55,216 nucleotides of DNA, from positions 1 to 55,216 of the forward strand of contig CAJUFA010000024.1 in NCBI GenBank assembly GCA_910585725.1, read 5' to 3'. This document shows, piece after piece, positions 43,576 through 52,312 of this stretch. This stretch comes from an uncultured Dorea sp. Its GTDB lineage: Bacteria; Bacillota; Clostridia; Lachnospirales; Lachnospiraceae. The translations under genes were made by a program, and so were the position numbers. Numbering within the stretch: the first letter of the stretch is position 1; every line of letters begins with the position of its first letter. The notes under the pieces were generated by a model. The model ran no database searches. It had not been told where the DNA came from and saw nothing but the letters and a program-made list of their open reading frames with translations.

Positions 43576-44320
43576 GTCTCCAATCTCCTAATTCTCTTTG
43601 TATTTTCTCTATCCAGTCGTCAACCCTCTCATGGATCACGATATCTGCATAACGGTCCGAATAATGAGGCGTCTCGTTTACCAGTATCAGCTTCTTTCCT
43701 TCATAATAGTCCGTAAGCTGGCTGCAAAGATAAGACTTCATGTTCGTTCCAAGCACTAACAGCACGTCTGCTCTCTGAATCTCTTCTGCCGCCCTGGTGA
43801 TCACACTGTTGTCTACCATCTCTCCAAACAGGCATACTCGTGGTCTTACCGGGGTTTTGCAGTGTTCACAGAGCGGAACCCTGACCGAATCCCTGACATA
43901 CTCCATCGGATAGGTACGTCCGCAGTGGGGGCAGAAGTTATCATATACATTGCCGTGCAGATCAATTACATTCCTGCATCCCGCCTTGCGGGGCAGTCCG
44001 AAGATCCTTCTGGTTATAATACACTGAATCAATCCTCTTCTCTCTAACTCGGCCATCCCTGTAAATCCTTTTCCCGGCGGCTTCTCCAATTGACTCAATA
44101 ATTCGTTGCGGTAAAACTCATAAAACTTCTCTTTCCTGGTAGAATAAAAGGCACTGGAAAACATCTCTTCCATTGAGTATCCATACTTCTGCTCAATATC
44201 ATAAGACGCGTCTCCGTCCCGGATCGCTGGGTATCCGCTTTCAAGCAGCATAATGTATCCGCTTAAAGCCGTGGTGTACCTGCTCTCTTTCAGCATCTGA
44301 AGCAAGTTTCCTTCTAACAT
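43568..44320 (-). CDS. Sirtuin-like (SIR2) protein with degenerate NAD site
   Basis: 250 residues from the ATG chosen (GGAAGGTGAG upstream; an earlier ATG adds 20). The sirtuin frame is recognisable: LESGYPAIRDGDASYDIE, DLHGNVYDNFCPHC with the catalytic His and first zinc Cys pair, CEHC as the second pair, and RVCLFGEMV. Yet the NAD loop GAGIS reads LSGYIM and the TQNID motif reads TRRIF, so the Asn and Asp that contact NAD are gone. It may bind a different nucleotide or work as a scaffold. It overlaps gltX and is coupled to it. Confidence 0.82.
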   Translation of the reverse strand: MLEGNLLQMLKESRYTTALSGYIMLLESGYPAIRDGDASYDIEQKYGYSMEEMFSSAFYSTRKEKFYEFYRNELLSQLEKPPGKGFTGMAELERRGLIQCIITRRIFGLPRKAGCRNVIDLHGNVYDNFCPHCGRTYPMEYVRDSVRVPLCEHCKTPVRPRVCLFGEMVDNSVITRAAEEIQRADVLLVLGTNMKSYLCSQLTDYYEGKKLILVNETPHYSDRYADIVIHERVDDWIEKIQRELGDWRHE

Positions 44321-44465
44321 ACGCTCACCTTCCTTTGTAATACCTGTCTCATCCTTCACGTCTTCATACTGGTACGCCATTTAACGCGCATGTAAATAAG
44401 AAAACGGTATACCAATGCAATGACTTTTACTATAACCATATTGTACCATAGATGCAAGGATTCCT

Positions 44466-44966
44466 TCAACCTTTTCTACTTTCATCTCTTTCATTTGTGT
44501 AAATGCTGTACTTTCCTCTGGGATATCTGAAATGAAACAAACTATGGAATACATCCCTCGGTATCGACACAACAAACACAATTCCAAGCACTATGGCAAA
44601 CGCGACTTTTACGGACTCCATTCCTCTTCTTGACGCCTCTGCAAGCTGATTCGTCACCATGTAATACACGGTATAATAGATGCCAGCTCCCGGCACAAGG
44701 GGTATGATCCCTGATACCAGGAATATGGTGATAGGACATTTCATCAAAACCGTCAGGGCCCTGGAGATCAGCACAACCACCAGCGTCCCGAAGAAGGAGG
44801 CGCTGGCGGCGGAAGCATGGCCGCTCACGAAGGCATAATATGTTATCCACCCCGCCATGCCGGTAAGGCCGCAGCATACATAGTATCGCTTTGGGACATT
44901 GAATATTACCGCAAAACTTACCGTTCCCATGAAGGAGCATAAAGCATTCATGACGACGTGTATCAT
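44466..44966 (-). CDS. ThrE_2 (DUF3815) subunit of a threonine/serine exporter
   Basis: 166 residues with about five membrane helices. The GTVSFAVIFNVPKRY opening, GHASAASASFFGTL and SGIIPLVPGAGIYYTVYYM are diagnostic of the small half of split ThrE exporters. It overlaps the larger half by ATGA. Together they should export threonine, serine or related small molecules through the membrane. The cytoplasmic tail after residue 145 is short and basic. Confidence 0.9.
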   Translation of the reverse strand: MIHVVMNALCSFMGTVSFAVIFNVPKRYYVCCGLTGMAGWITYYAFVSGHASAASASFFGTLVVVLISRALTVLMKCPITIFLVSGIIPLVPGAGIYYTVYYMVTNQLAEASRRGMESVKVAFAIVLGIVFVVSIPRDVFHSLFHFRYPRGKYSIYTNERDESRKG

Positions 44967-46195
44967 AATACCATTCCTCCTATCAGACCGTTATAGATGC
45001 TTAATGTAACGCCCACGCCCACCGAGATACACACAAAAACCAGCAGAGCATCGATCATACGCACCGTACCGGACAGGAAATCACTGTCTGCGATATCTCT
45101 GATTGCGTTCACGAACGCAAGCCCCGGCACCAGCGGCATGATCGAACCAATGATCATCCCGTCCATCTTGATATTTCCCAAAAACGGAAGATGGAGCGCC
45201 AGTATAGCCAATACCGTGATGATCACTCCGCCGATGATATTGACGATGATCTTGGATATATTATGCTTCTTTGCCTTCAATACCCATAGATACAGAATAC
45301 ACCCGATAAAGAACGCGACGATGCTCTCTGTCACGGAAGCGCCCATCATATGCCCGAAGAATCCGCTTCCGATTCCTGCCGCAAGCACTTGAAGATACCC
45401 TCTTACCGAAGGCATATTATCTATCTTTCCCAGTCTTCGGAACGCTTCCTCGACTCCTACATTCCCCGCCGATATCTCTCTTGAGAGGGCGTTTACCTCC
45501 GCCACGATTCCCAGATGTGTCGACGACAGCGGCACCTGCTTCACCTTTGTATACGCCTCCTCCATACCGTTTTCCGCGCTGACAAAGATAGCATGACTCA
45601 AAATAAACGTGTCCACATACTCCACGTGAAAACGACGGCAGATTCTGGTAATCGTCTCATCCACCCGGAAGATCTCCGCGCCGTTCTTTAAGAGTATCCG
45701 CCCTGCCTCCAGCGCCAGATCAACCACCTTCTTCACATCTATAACCGAATCCAGCTGCTTTTTCATGTATATCTTATCCGTTATCCTGATTCCGTCCTCG
45801 TAGATAGGCTCCTGATAATGATCTACATAATAATTCACCGCCATATGAGAATTTACAAAACCACTGCGCTCCAGAAACTCTATCATCTTCTTGCCGTTTC
45901 CGGTTCCTGCATACATGGTATCGCACACGTCACTGTAATACTCGCATATATAATGTATCAGATATGCCGCATACCCTTTTCCCCTGTCCTGTACCCGAGT
46001 CGCGATATTCTTCAGCTCACATTTACGGTTCTTCATCAGCTGAACCACACAGACGGAACAGACGTCCCCTCCGTTTACCAGAACAAACATCTCGCTCTGG
46101 TAAAGATATCTTTCTACCATATCTTTCTGAGGGTCAGCCATAAGCAGCATATCCATATAATCGTCTTTATCTCTTGTAATCTGCCGGATCTTCAT
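44963..46195 (-). CDS. GNAT acetyltransferase fused to ThrE (DUF1212) exporter subunit
   Basis: 410 residues. Residues 1-145 are a complete GNAT domain (CELKNIATRVQDRGKGYAAYL is the acetyl-CoA-binding strand-loop-helix; FLERSGFVNSH follows). Residues 150-410 are ThrE: soluble DUF1212 part (ALEAGRILLKNGAEIFRVDET, FILSHAIFVS) then five membrane helices with SIMPLVPGLAFVNAIRDI. The GNAT family normally occurs as a separate protein. The join, TDKIYMKKQLDSV, has an internal Met but no ribosome site. RBS AAGGGGG precedes the ATG. Confidence 0.88.
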   Translation of the reverse strand: MKIRQITRDKDDYMDMLLMADPQKDMVERYLYQSEMFVLVNGGDVCSVCVVQLMKNRKCELKNIATRVQDRGKGYAAYLIHYICEYYSDVCDTMYAGTGNGKKMIEFLERSGFVNSHMAVNYYVDHYQEPIYEDGIRITDKIYMKKQLDSVIDVKKVVDLALEAGRILLKNGAEIFRVDETITRICRRFHVEYVDTFILSHAIFVSAENGMEEAYTKVKQVPLSSTHLGIVAEVNALSREISAGNVGVEEAFRRLGKIDNMPSVRGYLQVLAAGIGSGFFGHMMGASVTESIVAFFIGCILYLWVLKAKKHNISKIIVNIIGGVIITVLAILALHLPFLGNIKMDGMIIGSIMPLVPGLAFVNAIRDIADSDFLSGTVRMIDALLVFVCISVGVGVTLSIYNGLIGGMVL

Positions 46196-46251
46196 ACCAT
46201 ACCCCCTTGCTTAACAATTCTTATAATTCATTTCTATACATAATCTTAATC

Positions 46252-46283
46252 ATTATAGCACCTGATTTCCAAAAATTATAGCA
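46252..46283 (-). promoter_or_regulatory. Two extended -10 elements upstream of the GNAT-ThrE gene
   Basis: TGCTATAAT occurs twice on the minus strand, at 46252-46260 and 46275-46283, 23 bases apart. Both have the TGn extension; neither has a good -35. Tandem promoters are plausible. Confidence 0.45.
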
Positions 46284-46299
46284 TAAGTTAGGGAAATTA

Positions 46300-46333
46300 A
46301 AAACAAAAGAAAAGAGCGGCTGTTTCAGCCGCC
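46300..46333 (-). terminator. Terminator of the anchored BspA-like gene
   Basis: GCGGCTG-AAA-CAGCCGC on the minus strand, followed by TCTTTTCTTTTGTTTTT, three bases after the stop codon. Confidence 0.8.
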
Positions 46334-46335
46334 CT

Positions 46336-47316
46336 TCAGATTTCCCCGCCTGTCACAGAATACAGAATTCCATCTATACTGTAATAACAAGGATTATTCT
46401 CCGCCACTTCTACATACAAAAGGGATGTAAATTCTGCAAACGCACCCGGCTCTATATCACAAATATTTGCCGGAATAAAAAGCTCATACACATATTCGCC
46501 CAGACCTGACAACGCACCTTTTCTAATTCCGACACAGCTCGAATCCATCGGAAAGACCAGAATACCGTCAGTCACATCCACACTACTCTCTATTCCTGTG
46601 ATATAACCCTCCGCATCCAGTACAAACCCTGAAAGTATCGTTGTCTCATGTATATCCGGATCTGTTTCTGTCTCGCTGACATCCGTGCTTCCGTTCACTG
46701 TTCCGTCGCCGCTGTAATCCGAATCCTCCGCCGTCATATCTGATTCACCTGTATTCGGTATACCCGGAGCTTCAACGCCTGCCCCGATATCTTCAGAATC
46801 TGTTACTGTCGCCTCGGCTTCTCCGATAATCGGCGCCGCCGCTTCAATTTTATCTGCTCCCGAATCTTCCGTTGCTATTTCCGTTCCTTCGATAATCGGC
46901 GCCGCCGCTTCAAATTTGCCGGCTTCGGAATCTTCCGCCGTTATCTCGGCGCCTCCCGCAATCACTTTTACCATCCTAAGCTCACTGTTATCCGGATTCG
47001 TGATATCGGTCCGGAAAGCTTCCGGTGCCTTTATCAGAAATCCGGAACTCTCAATATCTTCCTCTGGAAAAATTCCGGTAATTTCCCTGGCATCCTTACG
47101 GAAATCAATCGGAACCATTCTAAGAATGCTTTCCTCACTCTTGATCTCCGCCGCATCGACAATATCTCTCCGCGGTCCTTCTTCCAAACTTTCCATATGT
47201 TTTTGCACGCCCAAATACAGCATGCCTGACAACAGAATGATCAGACATACTCTAAGCAGCCGTTCCCATGGAATATACATCCCGTCCGGGAAGGCCAAAT
47301 TAGAAACTATTTCCAT
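46336..47316 (-). CDS. Membrane-anchored protein with repeat linker and BspA-like LRR fragment
   Basis: 326 residues from the ATG chosen (GAGGTG seven bases before). A single membrane helix (about 19-38) anchors it. Residues 110-225 are low-complexity and acidic with imperfect repeats of EAAAPIIEGTEIATEDSGADK type. The C-terminal ~80 residues resemble LRR_5/BspA repeats (GAFAEFTSLLYVEVAENNPCYYSIDGILY) but only one to two units, where such proteins often have many. It is probably surface-exposed. It is monocistronic, with its own terminator. Function not known. Confidence 0.7.
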   Translation of the reverse strand: MEIVSNLAFPDGMYIPWERLLRVCLIILLSGMLYLGVQKHMESLEEGPRRDIVDAAEIKSEESILRMVPIDFRKDAREITGIFPEEDIESSGFLIKAPEAFRTDITNPDNSELRMVKVIAGGAEITAEDSEAGKFEAAAPIIEGTEIATEDSGADKIEAAAPIIGEAEATVTDSEDIGAGVEAPGIPNTGESDMTAEDSDYSGDGTVNGSTDVSETETDPDIHETTILSGFVLDAEGYITGIESSVDVTDGILVFPMDSSCVGIRKGALSGLGEYVYELFIPANICDIEPGAFAEFTSLLYVEVAENNPCYYSIDGILYSVTGGEI

Positions 47317-47361
47317 AAATTCACACCTCACAACCTTACTTCTTTAGTATAAGGTCCCTAT

Positions 47362-47422
47362 GGCAGAAAGAAAAGTGGCATTTTGACACTAACATTTCAA
47401 CGCTGGTCAAAACACCACTTTC
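47362..47422 (-). terminator. Terminator of the grd operon
   Basis: On the minus strand AAAGTGGTGTTTTGAC pairs with GTCAAAATGCCACTTT (two G-U pairs) around an 18-base loop, then TTCTTTCT. It lies about 75 bases past the grdD stop. Confidence 0.75.
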
Positions 47423-47497
47423 ACTTATCCATCCGGTTCGCTGCTTCACGGAAATAGCTGTTCCGAATTATTTTACAGACATTAACTATGCCCTGTA

Positions 47498-48652
47498 TTA
47501 GCTAACATATCCGGCTTTCTTAAGCTCTTCCTCCGCCTTCGCCAGATTCGCCTCGGATACCCGAACGATCGGACCGGTACATCCCATTCCGCTCTCTGCG
47601 TAGATATTGATTTTCCACAGCGCTTTTACCGCGTCCTCTAAGTCCATAACCTCGATTCCCGCGATCTGAGCGGTTACGATTTCCTTCGGAGGCTCTTTTA
47701 CATCTTCTTCTGCCGCCGCCGGCTTCTGAGAAGCTTTCAGCGCATCTAAGATCTCCTTAAGCCCTGCTTTCTTTACTGCCGCAAATTCTTCTTTTGCAAC
47801 CTCGAATACCTTGCCCCGTACTAACTGTCCCGCATAGCGGATGGCATTGGCGATCACCGGAGCGCCGCTTGCCCTGGATACGATCATAACTAACTGCTCA
47901 TATCCTTCTCCGATTCCCGGACCGTAGCCATAACCTGTCGCCTCGAAGCTTCCGCCTGTATTGAAGGAGGACAACATCTTTACTAAGATATTCCCTGTAA
48001 GGGAATCTGTAACCATTACGTCAGGAGACGCCTGCAGCACGTCGTTTCCTCTCATAACACATCCGCCGTCTGCTCTTCCGGACTCTGCGAACGCGATGTC
48101 ATATCCTTTTTCCTGCAGTTGTTTTAACGCCTTCTCCGTCTGACGCGCGCCGTCTACATTCAGGATACCAACGGTCGGATTCTTGGTCCCGCAAGCCTTC
48201 GCGGTGATGATTCCATAGATAGCGTTCTTAATCATACCCTCGATACGGTCCGTACTGGATGTTCCGGTCGTATTCGCGATGTACATCTCCTTCGCAGTCG
48301 CCGGCGTCACACAGCGTCCTACGGTAGATACGCCGATGGGGAATGGGAAATGCATGGTAACCGCCGCGTCCACTTCGCCGTTCTTTAACATCTCTTCCAT
48401 CCGGTCATGGCCTTCTTCATCATTGGCTACTTTTATGGTTGTAACGCCTTCTGCCTCTAATGTTCCGATATAGTATACGTCAATTCCGTCCTTTGCCGCT
48501 TCTACGGCCGCTTTCATGGAGTTCTCTTCCCCATGCTCGCTGCCCATACCTGTGAGAGCTACCTTCGGTCTCTTCCCGAAACTTCCTGTCTCAAGACCCT
48601 GCGCCATCTCCATAAAGGTATCGGCAATCATTCTCTCAATATTATTTGCCAT
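47498..48652 (-). CDS. grdD: Glycine reductase complex protein C, alpha subunit
   Basis: 384 residues, PlsX-like fold. Together with GrdC it takes the carboxymethyl group from GrdA and releases acetyl phosphate. The conserved Cys358 in SGMGCTGPI corresponds to the acetyl-accepting cysteine described near position 359 in Eubacterium acidaminophilum. Other features: KVALTGMGSEHGEEN, RGNDVLQASPDVMVTDSLTGN and SGAPVIANAIRYAG. Last gene of the operon, 14 bases after grdC, with a terminator behind it. Confidence 0.95.
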   Translation of the reverse strand: MANNIERMIADTFMEMAQGLETGSFGKRPKVALTGMGSEHGEENSMKAAVEAAKDGIDVYYIGTLEAEGVTTIKVANDEEGHDRMEEMLKNGEVDAAVTMHFPFPIGVSTVGRCVTPATAKEMYIANTTGTSSTDRIEGMIKNAIYGIITAKACGTKNPTVGILNVDGARQTEKALKQLQEKGYDIAFAESGRADGGCVMRGNDVLQASPDVMVTDSLTGNILVKMLSSFNTGGSFEATGYGYGPGIGEGYEQLVMIVSRASGAPVIANAIRYAGQLVRGKVFEVAKEEFAAVKKAGLKEILDALKASQKPAAAEEDVKEPPKEIVTAQIAGIEVMDLEDAVKALWKINIYAESGMGCTGPIVRVSEANLAKAEEELKKAGYVS

Positions 48653-48666
48653 CGTTACCGTCCCCC

Positions 48667-50220
48667 CTACTCTGCAATCAGGGAAGCTGCGAAATCCTTC
48701 ATCGCTTTTGCGATCAATCCCTTTACCTCTTCCTCAGATACGCCGGAAGCCTTCTCCGCTTCTGTCTTTGTATTTGCCTGGATTACGAAGGAAACACCGT
48801 CGAACAGGTTAGTCATACGTCCAAGGAACAGACTTCCTTTTCCAATGATCATCGCATTCTTCAATCTTCCTGCAAGGATATCCTCTCTTGCAAATCCGAT
48901 GTACGGCACGCCTGAAGGGATGTGTCCCTGTGTCGGCGCCCATCCGGTAAGACCATGGTTCGCGCTGAAGGAAGCAAGCTCTTTTCTGTCAATCTCTCCG
49001 CGTTTAACAGCCAGAGCTGCGATCATCTTGTAGTTTGCCATCGGCACGTCTCCTGCGCCCGCCGGTTTTGTGATATCCGGATTCTGCATCTCCGGTGAAT
49101 ATTTATCGATATCTGTGATCTTAAGTCCTGCTCTCTCAAGCGGATCTGCCACAAGACTTCCTATAACGTTCTGAGGCGCGCTTCCGGTTCCAACGGTATG
49201 GCGTCCCAAGATATCAAGATTGACCTCAGGATTTACTCCGTCGTTCTCGCAAAGGATCACACAGAAGCCTGCCAGACAATCCTCTAAGATCGGAAGACCT
49301 TTCTTTACATGATCTTTGCCGTTCATACCAAGCTTAGCGGTACATCCGCCTGCGGTTACAGCAACGCACTTGTACGCGCCGGATTTTACCAACGCAGCCG
49401 CCTCGATCAACGCGTGAGAAGGTCCTGCACAGAATCCGCGGCTGTCGGAACCTGTCGCGTTGTTAAGGCATGCAATCTCTGCGGCTGCCTTCGCGAAGTT
49501 ACCGCCGCCTCTCTGGTTCATATCGCCGCAGGCCTCTTCTGCACAGTCGATTACGTACTCAACGTCGTCTTTGCTGATTCCTGCATTTTTCACTCCGTAT
49601 AACAGAGCCAGCACGCTTGACGCCTTGCTCATAAGGTTCTCATGCATAACGTGCGCAGACAGGTTCACGTCGATATCATGGGCTCTCTTTACACAAGCTA
49701 CCAGCTTTCCGGCAACATAGATGCCTTCTGCATGCTCGTCCTTCACCGCCGCTTCGATCTCTGCGATATCAACGCCCTCTTCTACTCTTGCGACAATATC
49801 TTCCGTAATGATCGGATCCGCCGCAAACGCGTCTTTATGTGCGCTCACAAACTCTTTATCTATCTTTACAACCTCAAACTGGTCACATGCCTGTACCAGA
49901 AGGATGAATTCTTCCTCCGGCATGATCTCGCCGTATTTACCGTATCTCTCGGCTCCGTCTTTTTTCTTGTCATAGTATGGGAATTCCACAACCGCAAGAT
50001 CCTCAGGCGTCGCGTTGCCGATATATACCTGGTTCGGCCAGTAGCTTACGCAGTCCTCATAGGAACGTAAATGGCTTTCTAATTCTTTCAGATACTCAGA
50101 CTCCGGATTCACGATCCTCTCTGTAGTCTGGGTAGTTCCGTTGTATACCACCATCTGTGGCGTATGTGCAAGCACATAGCTGGCACCTTTAATTACACTG
50201 TTCATTGCTTTATTTACCAC
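48667..50220 (-). CDS. grdC: Glycine reductase complex protein C, beta subunit
   Basis: 517 residues, thiolase/FabH-like fold (DSRGFCAGPSHALIEAAALV, GGCTAKLGMNGKDH, NHGLTGWAPTQGHIPSG). It forms component C with GrdD and handles the carboxymethyl-selenoether of GrdA to give acetyl phosphate, which acetate kinase can turn into ATP. It follows grdA after a strong hairpin, so its level may be set below that of grdA. Confidence 0.95.
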   Translation of the reverse strand: MVNKAMNSVIKGASYVLAHTPQMVVYNGTTQTTERIVNPESEYLKELESHLRSYEDCVSYWPNQVYIGNATPEDLAVVEFPYYDKKKDGAERYGKYGEIMPEEEFILLVQACDQFEVVKIDKEFVSAHKDAFAADPIITEDIVARVEEGVDIAEIEAAVKDEHAEGIYVAGKLVACVKRAHDIDVNLSAHVMHENLMSKASSVLALLYGVKNAGISKDDVEYVIDCAEEACGDMNQRGGGNFAKAAAEIACLNNATGSDSRGFCAGPSHALIEAAALVKSGAYKCVAVTAGGCTAKLGMNGKDHVKKGLPILEDCLAGFCVILCENDGVNPEVNLDILGRHTVGTGSAPQNVIGSLVADPLERAGLKITDIDKYSPEMQNPDITKPAGAGDVPMANYKMIAALAVKRGEIDRKELASFSANHGLTGWAPTQGHIPSGVPYIGFAREDILAGRLKNAMIIGKGSLFLGRMTNLFDGVSFVIQANTKTEAEKASGVSEEEVKGLIAKAMKDFAASLIAE

Positions 50221-50263
50221 CTTTCATTTCTCCAATACCGAAGGGTCTCTGACTGGGTAGAAA

Positions 50264-50303
50264 AGGGGCGAACCCACGGTGGATCACCATAGAGTCCGCC
50301 CCT
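50264..50303 (-). terminator. Intercistronic hairpin between grdA and grdC
   Basis: AGGGGCG-AACC-ACGGTG-gat-CACC...GTC-CGCCCCT forms a stable stem, followed on the minus strand by TTTTCT. It is likely a partial terminator or a 3' RNA-stabilising element that lets grdA outnumber grdC and grdD. Confidence 0.65.
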
Positions 50304-50320
50304 CGCCAGAATCTAATTTC

Positions 50321-50794
50321 TTATAAATACTTACAGAATTCATCTCTGATAGAACTCATCTCGCTGATGATATCATCAACATCAAGAACCATTTCCATCA
50401 TACTTACCTGCTCGTCATAAACAGCCTCGTCGAATTCTTCCTTCATCTCTGGTTCACATACATGATATGTCGTGAGTCCAAGCTGGACCCCTGTCAATGG
50501 ACCTGCGAATGTCGGGTCGCCTGCTGTTACAGTCTCTGCTGCAAGACCTGCAGCTTCGCCTTCAGCCGCGCCCAGGATAACTACTATGTTCTCCGGGCCG
50601 TACTCCTCAGCAAACTCCTTAACCCTCTTCTGATTCTCCAAATCCATTGCGCCTGCGCTCGTTCAGACGAAACATTCCGTTGATGAAAAGATTACTTCTG
50701 CACCGGCCGTCTGCACGCATTCTGCAATCGCCGGTCCCGGAATTCCATCACGGTCTCCGATAATTATTGCTTTTTTCCCTTCTAAAATAGCCAT
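50321..50794 (-). CDS. grdA: Glycine reductase selenoprotein A (selenocysteine at codon 44)
   Basis: 157 residues when the TGA at 50663-50665 is read as selenocysteine. The frame runs MAILEGKKAIIIGDRDG, then SSTECFV-U-TSAGAMDLENQ and ends in DEFCKYL. The CxxU redox pair (Cys41, Sec44) is the hallmark of GrdA, which carries the carboxymethyl group between proteins B and C and is re-reduced by thioredoxin. Stopping at TGA would leave 43 residues and hide the real gene. RBS AGGAG lies before the ATG. trxA precedes it by 65 bases, as in other grd operons. Confidence 0.95.
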
Positions 50795-50859
50795 AATTAT
50801 GCTTTCTCCTTTCTTGTGTGGTAAAAAACATTTATTTATGATCTAGAAACTATCTTAAT

Positions 50860-51177
50860 TTAGATATATTTCTGAATCATCGCTTCAATACTTTCTGGTG
50901 TTGCGTCGTCCTTTACAACCTCTTCAATCTTCTCTCCGTCCTTGTAAATAGCCATTACAGGAAGTCCAAGAATCTTCTGTCCGATCGCAAGACGGCGTGC
51001 CTTTGTCGTATTCAGAGATGTGAATTTTAACTTATCTCCGTACTTATCGGCAAACTCGTGTACCTTCGGCATCAGAGCCTGACATGGTACGCAGCCGTCA
51101 CCATAAAAGTCTACGAATACATAACCCTCTGCTTCCAGAACCTCAGTCTGGAATGTATTCTTATCTACATCTATCAT
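50860..51177 (-). CDS. trxA: Thioredoxin of the glycine reductase system
   Basis: 105 residues with the active site GCVPC (Cys29, Cys32) in place of WCGPC, a variant known from thioredoxins of glycine-fermenting clostridia. It passes electrons from TrxB to GrdA. GLPVMAIYKDG contains the cis-proline. The second ATG is chosen because AGGAGG is nine bases before it; the first ATG has no gap to the site. Its promoter shares a motif with that of trxB (see 51233). Confidence 0.94.
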   Translation of the reverse strand: MIDVDKNTFQTEVLEAEGYVFVDFYGDGCVPCQALMPKVHEFADKYGDKLKFTSLNTTKARRLAIGQKILGLPVMAIYKDGEKIEEVVKDDATPESIEAMIQKYI

Positions 51178-51232
51178 TTCTATCATCCTCCTTTATTGGT
51201 ATTATGATATAGAAGCCTCGCAGAAAGACCCC

Positions 51233-51287
51233 AATAAACGTACCCGCCGCTTGAAAACTTATAAAAATCAGGTACGCTTATTTACAA
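51233..51287 (-). promoter_or_regulatory. trxA promoter with inverted operator motifs
   Basis: On the minus strand TTGTAA and TTATAA are 17 bases apart (or TATAAG at 18). AATAAGCGTACC fills the spacer start (51271-51282). Its inverted partner, AATAAACGTACC on the plus strand at 51233-51244, lies just after the -10. The same layout occurs at trxB (52313-52367) with equal spacing, so a common regulator is likely. The promoter would serve trxA, grdA, grdC and grdD. Confidence 0.65.
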
Positions 51288-51295
51288 AATTCTTC

Positions 51296-52240
51296 TTAGA
51301 AGTAATCTGACATACTTCTCTCAACCTGAACCGCCGCAATCGCTCCGTCAGCCGCAGCCGTTACTACCTGCCGCAGGCTCTTGATGCGTACGTCGCCCGC
51401 CGCGTATACGCCAGGAATATTGGTGTGCATATCTTCGTCTGTCTTGATATATCCACGCTCGTCCATATCAATGATACCTTCAAACACCTTAGAGTTTGGA
51501 ACGGTTCCGATGAATCCAAACAGACCGAACATACCGTCGTCTTCATCTGCCGTAACCTTCGTGAGCTCTCCGGTCTTCACATTCTTAACGGTCATCTCTG
51601 ATAAGATCTCGTCTCCGCCAAGCTCCTCTACTACAGAATCCCACATGAATTCAAGCTTCGGATTCTTGAAGGCTTTCTCCTGGATAGACTTCGCCGCACG
51701 AAGTTCATTCCTTCTGTGGATGATCGTAACTTTCCTTGCAAACTTCGTCAGATACATAGCTTCCTCAACAGCGGAATCTCCGCCTCCCACTACATATACT
51801 TCAAAATCTTCAAAGAAGTTCGCGTCACAGGTAGCACAATAGGAAACTCCCTTGCCGAGGTAATCCGCTTCGCCCTTACAGCCGATAGGTCTTGCATGAG
51901 CGCCTGTCGCGATGATTACATTCTTGCCCTGATACTCGCCCTTAGCGCTCTTTAATACTTTCACGTCTCCCTCGAGAGACACTTCTGTGATTGTGTCGGA
52001 TACACGCTCAGCGCCGAATTTTGCCGCCTGCTCTGTCATCCTTGCAATCAGGGACGGTCCGGACTCGCCCTCAACAGTCTGTCCCGGATAATTCTCGATC
52101 TCATCTGTGATCGCGATCTGTCCGCCGTCCTGTCCCTTCTCGATGATCAGAACAGAGAGACGGCTCCTGCCCGCATACAAGCCCGCTGCCAATCCGGCAG
52201 GACCTGCACCCAGAACAATTACGTCATAAATCTTGCTCAT
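51296..52240 (-). CDS. trxB: Thioredoxin reductase
   Basis: 314 residues: FAD site VLGAGPAGLAAGLYAGRS, redox motif CATC (Cys135, Cys138), pyridine-nucleotide site VVGGGDSAVEEA, and final AAGDVRIKSLRQVVTAAADGA. It supplies electrons from NAD(P)H to TrxA for the glycine reductase reaction. It is flanked on both sides by promoter-operator regions of the same design. Confidence 0.96.
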   Translation of the reverse strand: MSKIYDVIVLGAGPAGLAAGLYAGRSRLSVLIIEKGQDGGQIAITDEIENYPGQTVEGESGPSLIARMTEQAAKFGAERVSDTITEVSLEGDVKVLKSAKGEYQGKNVIIATGAHARPIGCKGEADYLGKGVSYCATCDANFFEDFEVYVVGGGDSAVEEAMYLTKFARKVTIIHRRNELRAAKSIQEKAFKNPKLEFMWDSVVEELGGDEILSEMTVKNVKTGELTKVTADEDDGMFGLFGFIGTVPNSKVFEGIIDMDERGYIKTDEDMHTNIPGVYAAGDVRIKSLRQVVTAAADGAIAAVQVERSMSDYF

Positions 52241-52312
52241 AACGAAACTTCTCCTTTTTTATTCATGATATCGTACAGTTTTACCTGATACAATACCACT
52301 TTTTCATTGTTG

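Noticed and set aside
50663..50665. Stop codon making grdA a pseudogene
   Set aside because: The TGA sits exactly at the known selenocysteine position (CFVU) and the rest of the protein continues in frame.
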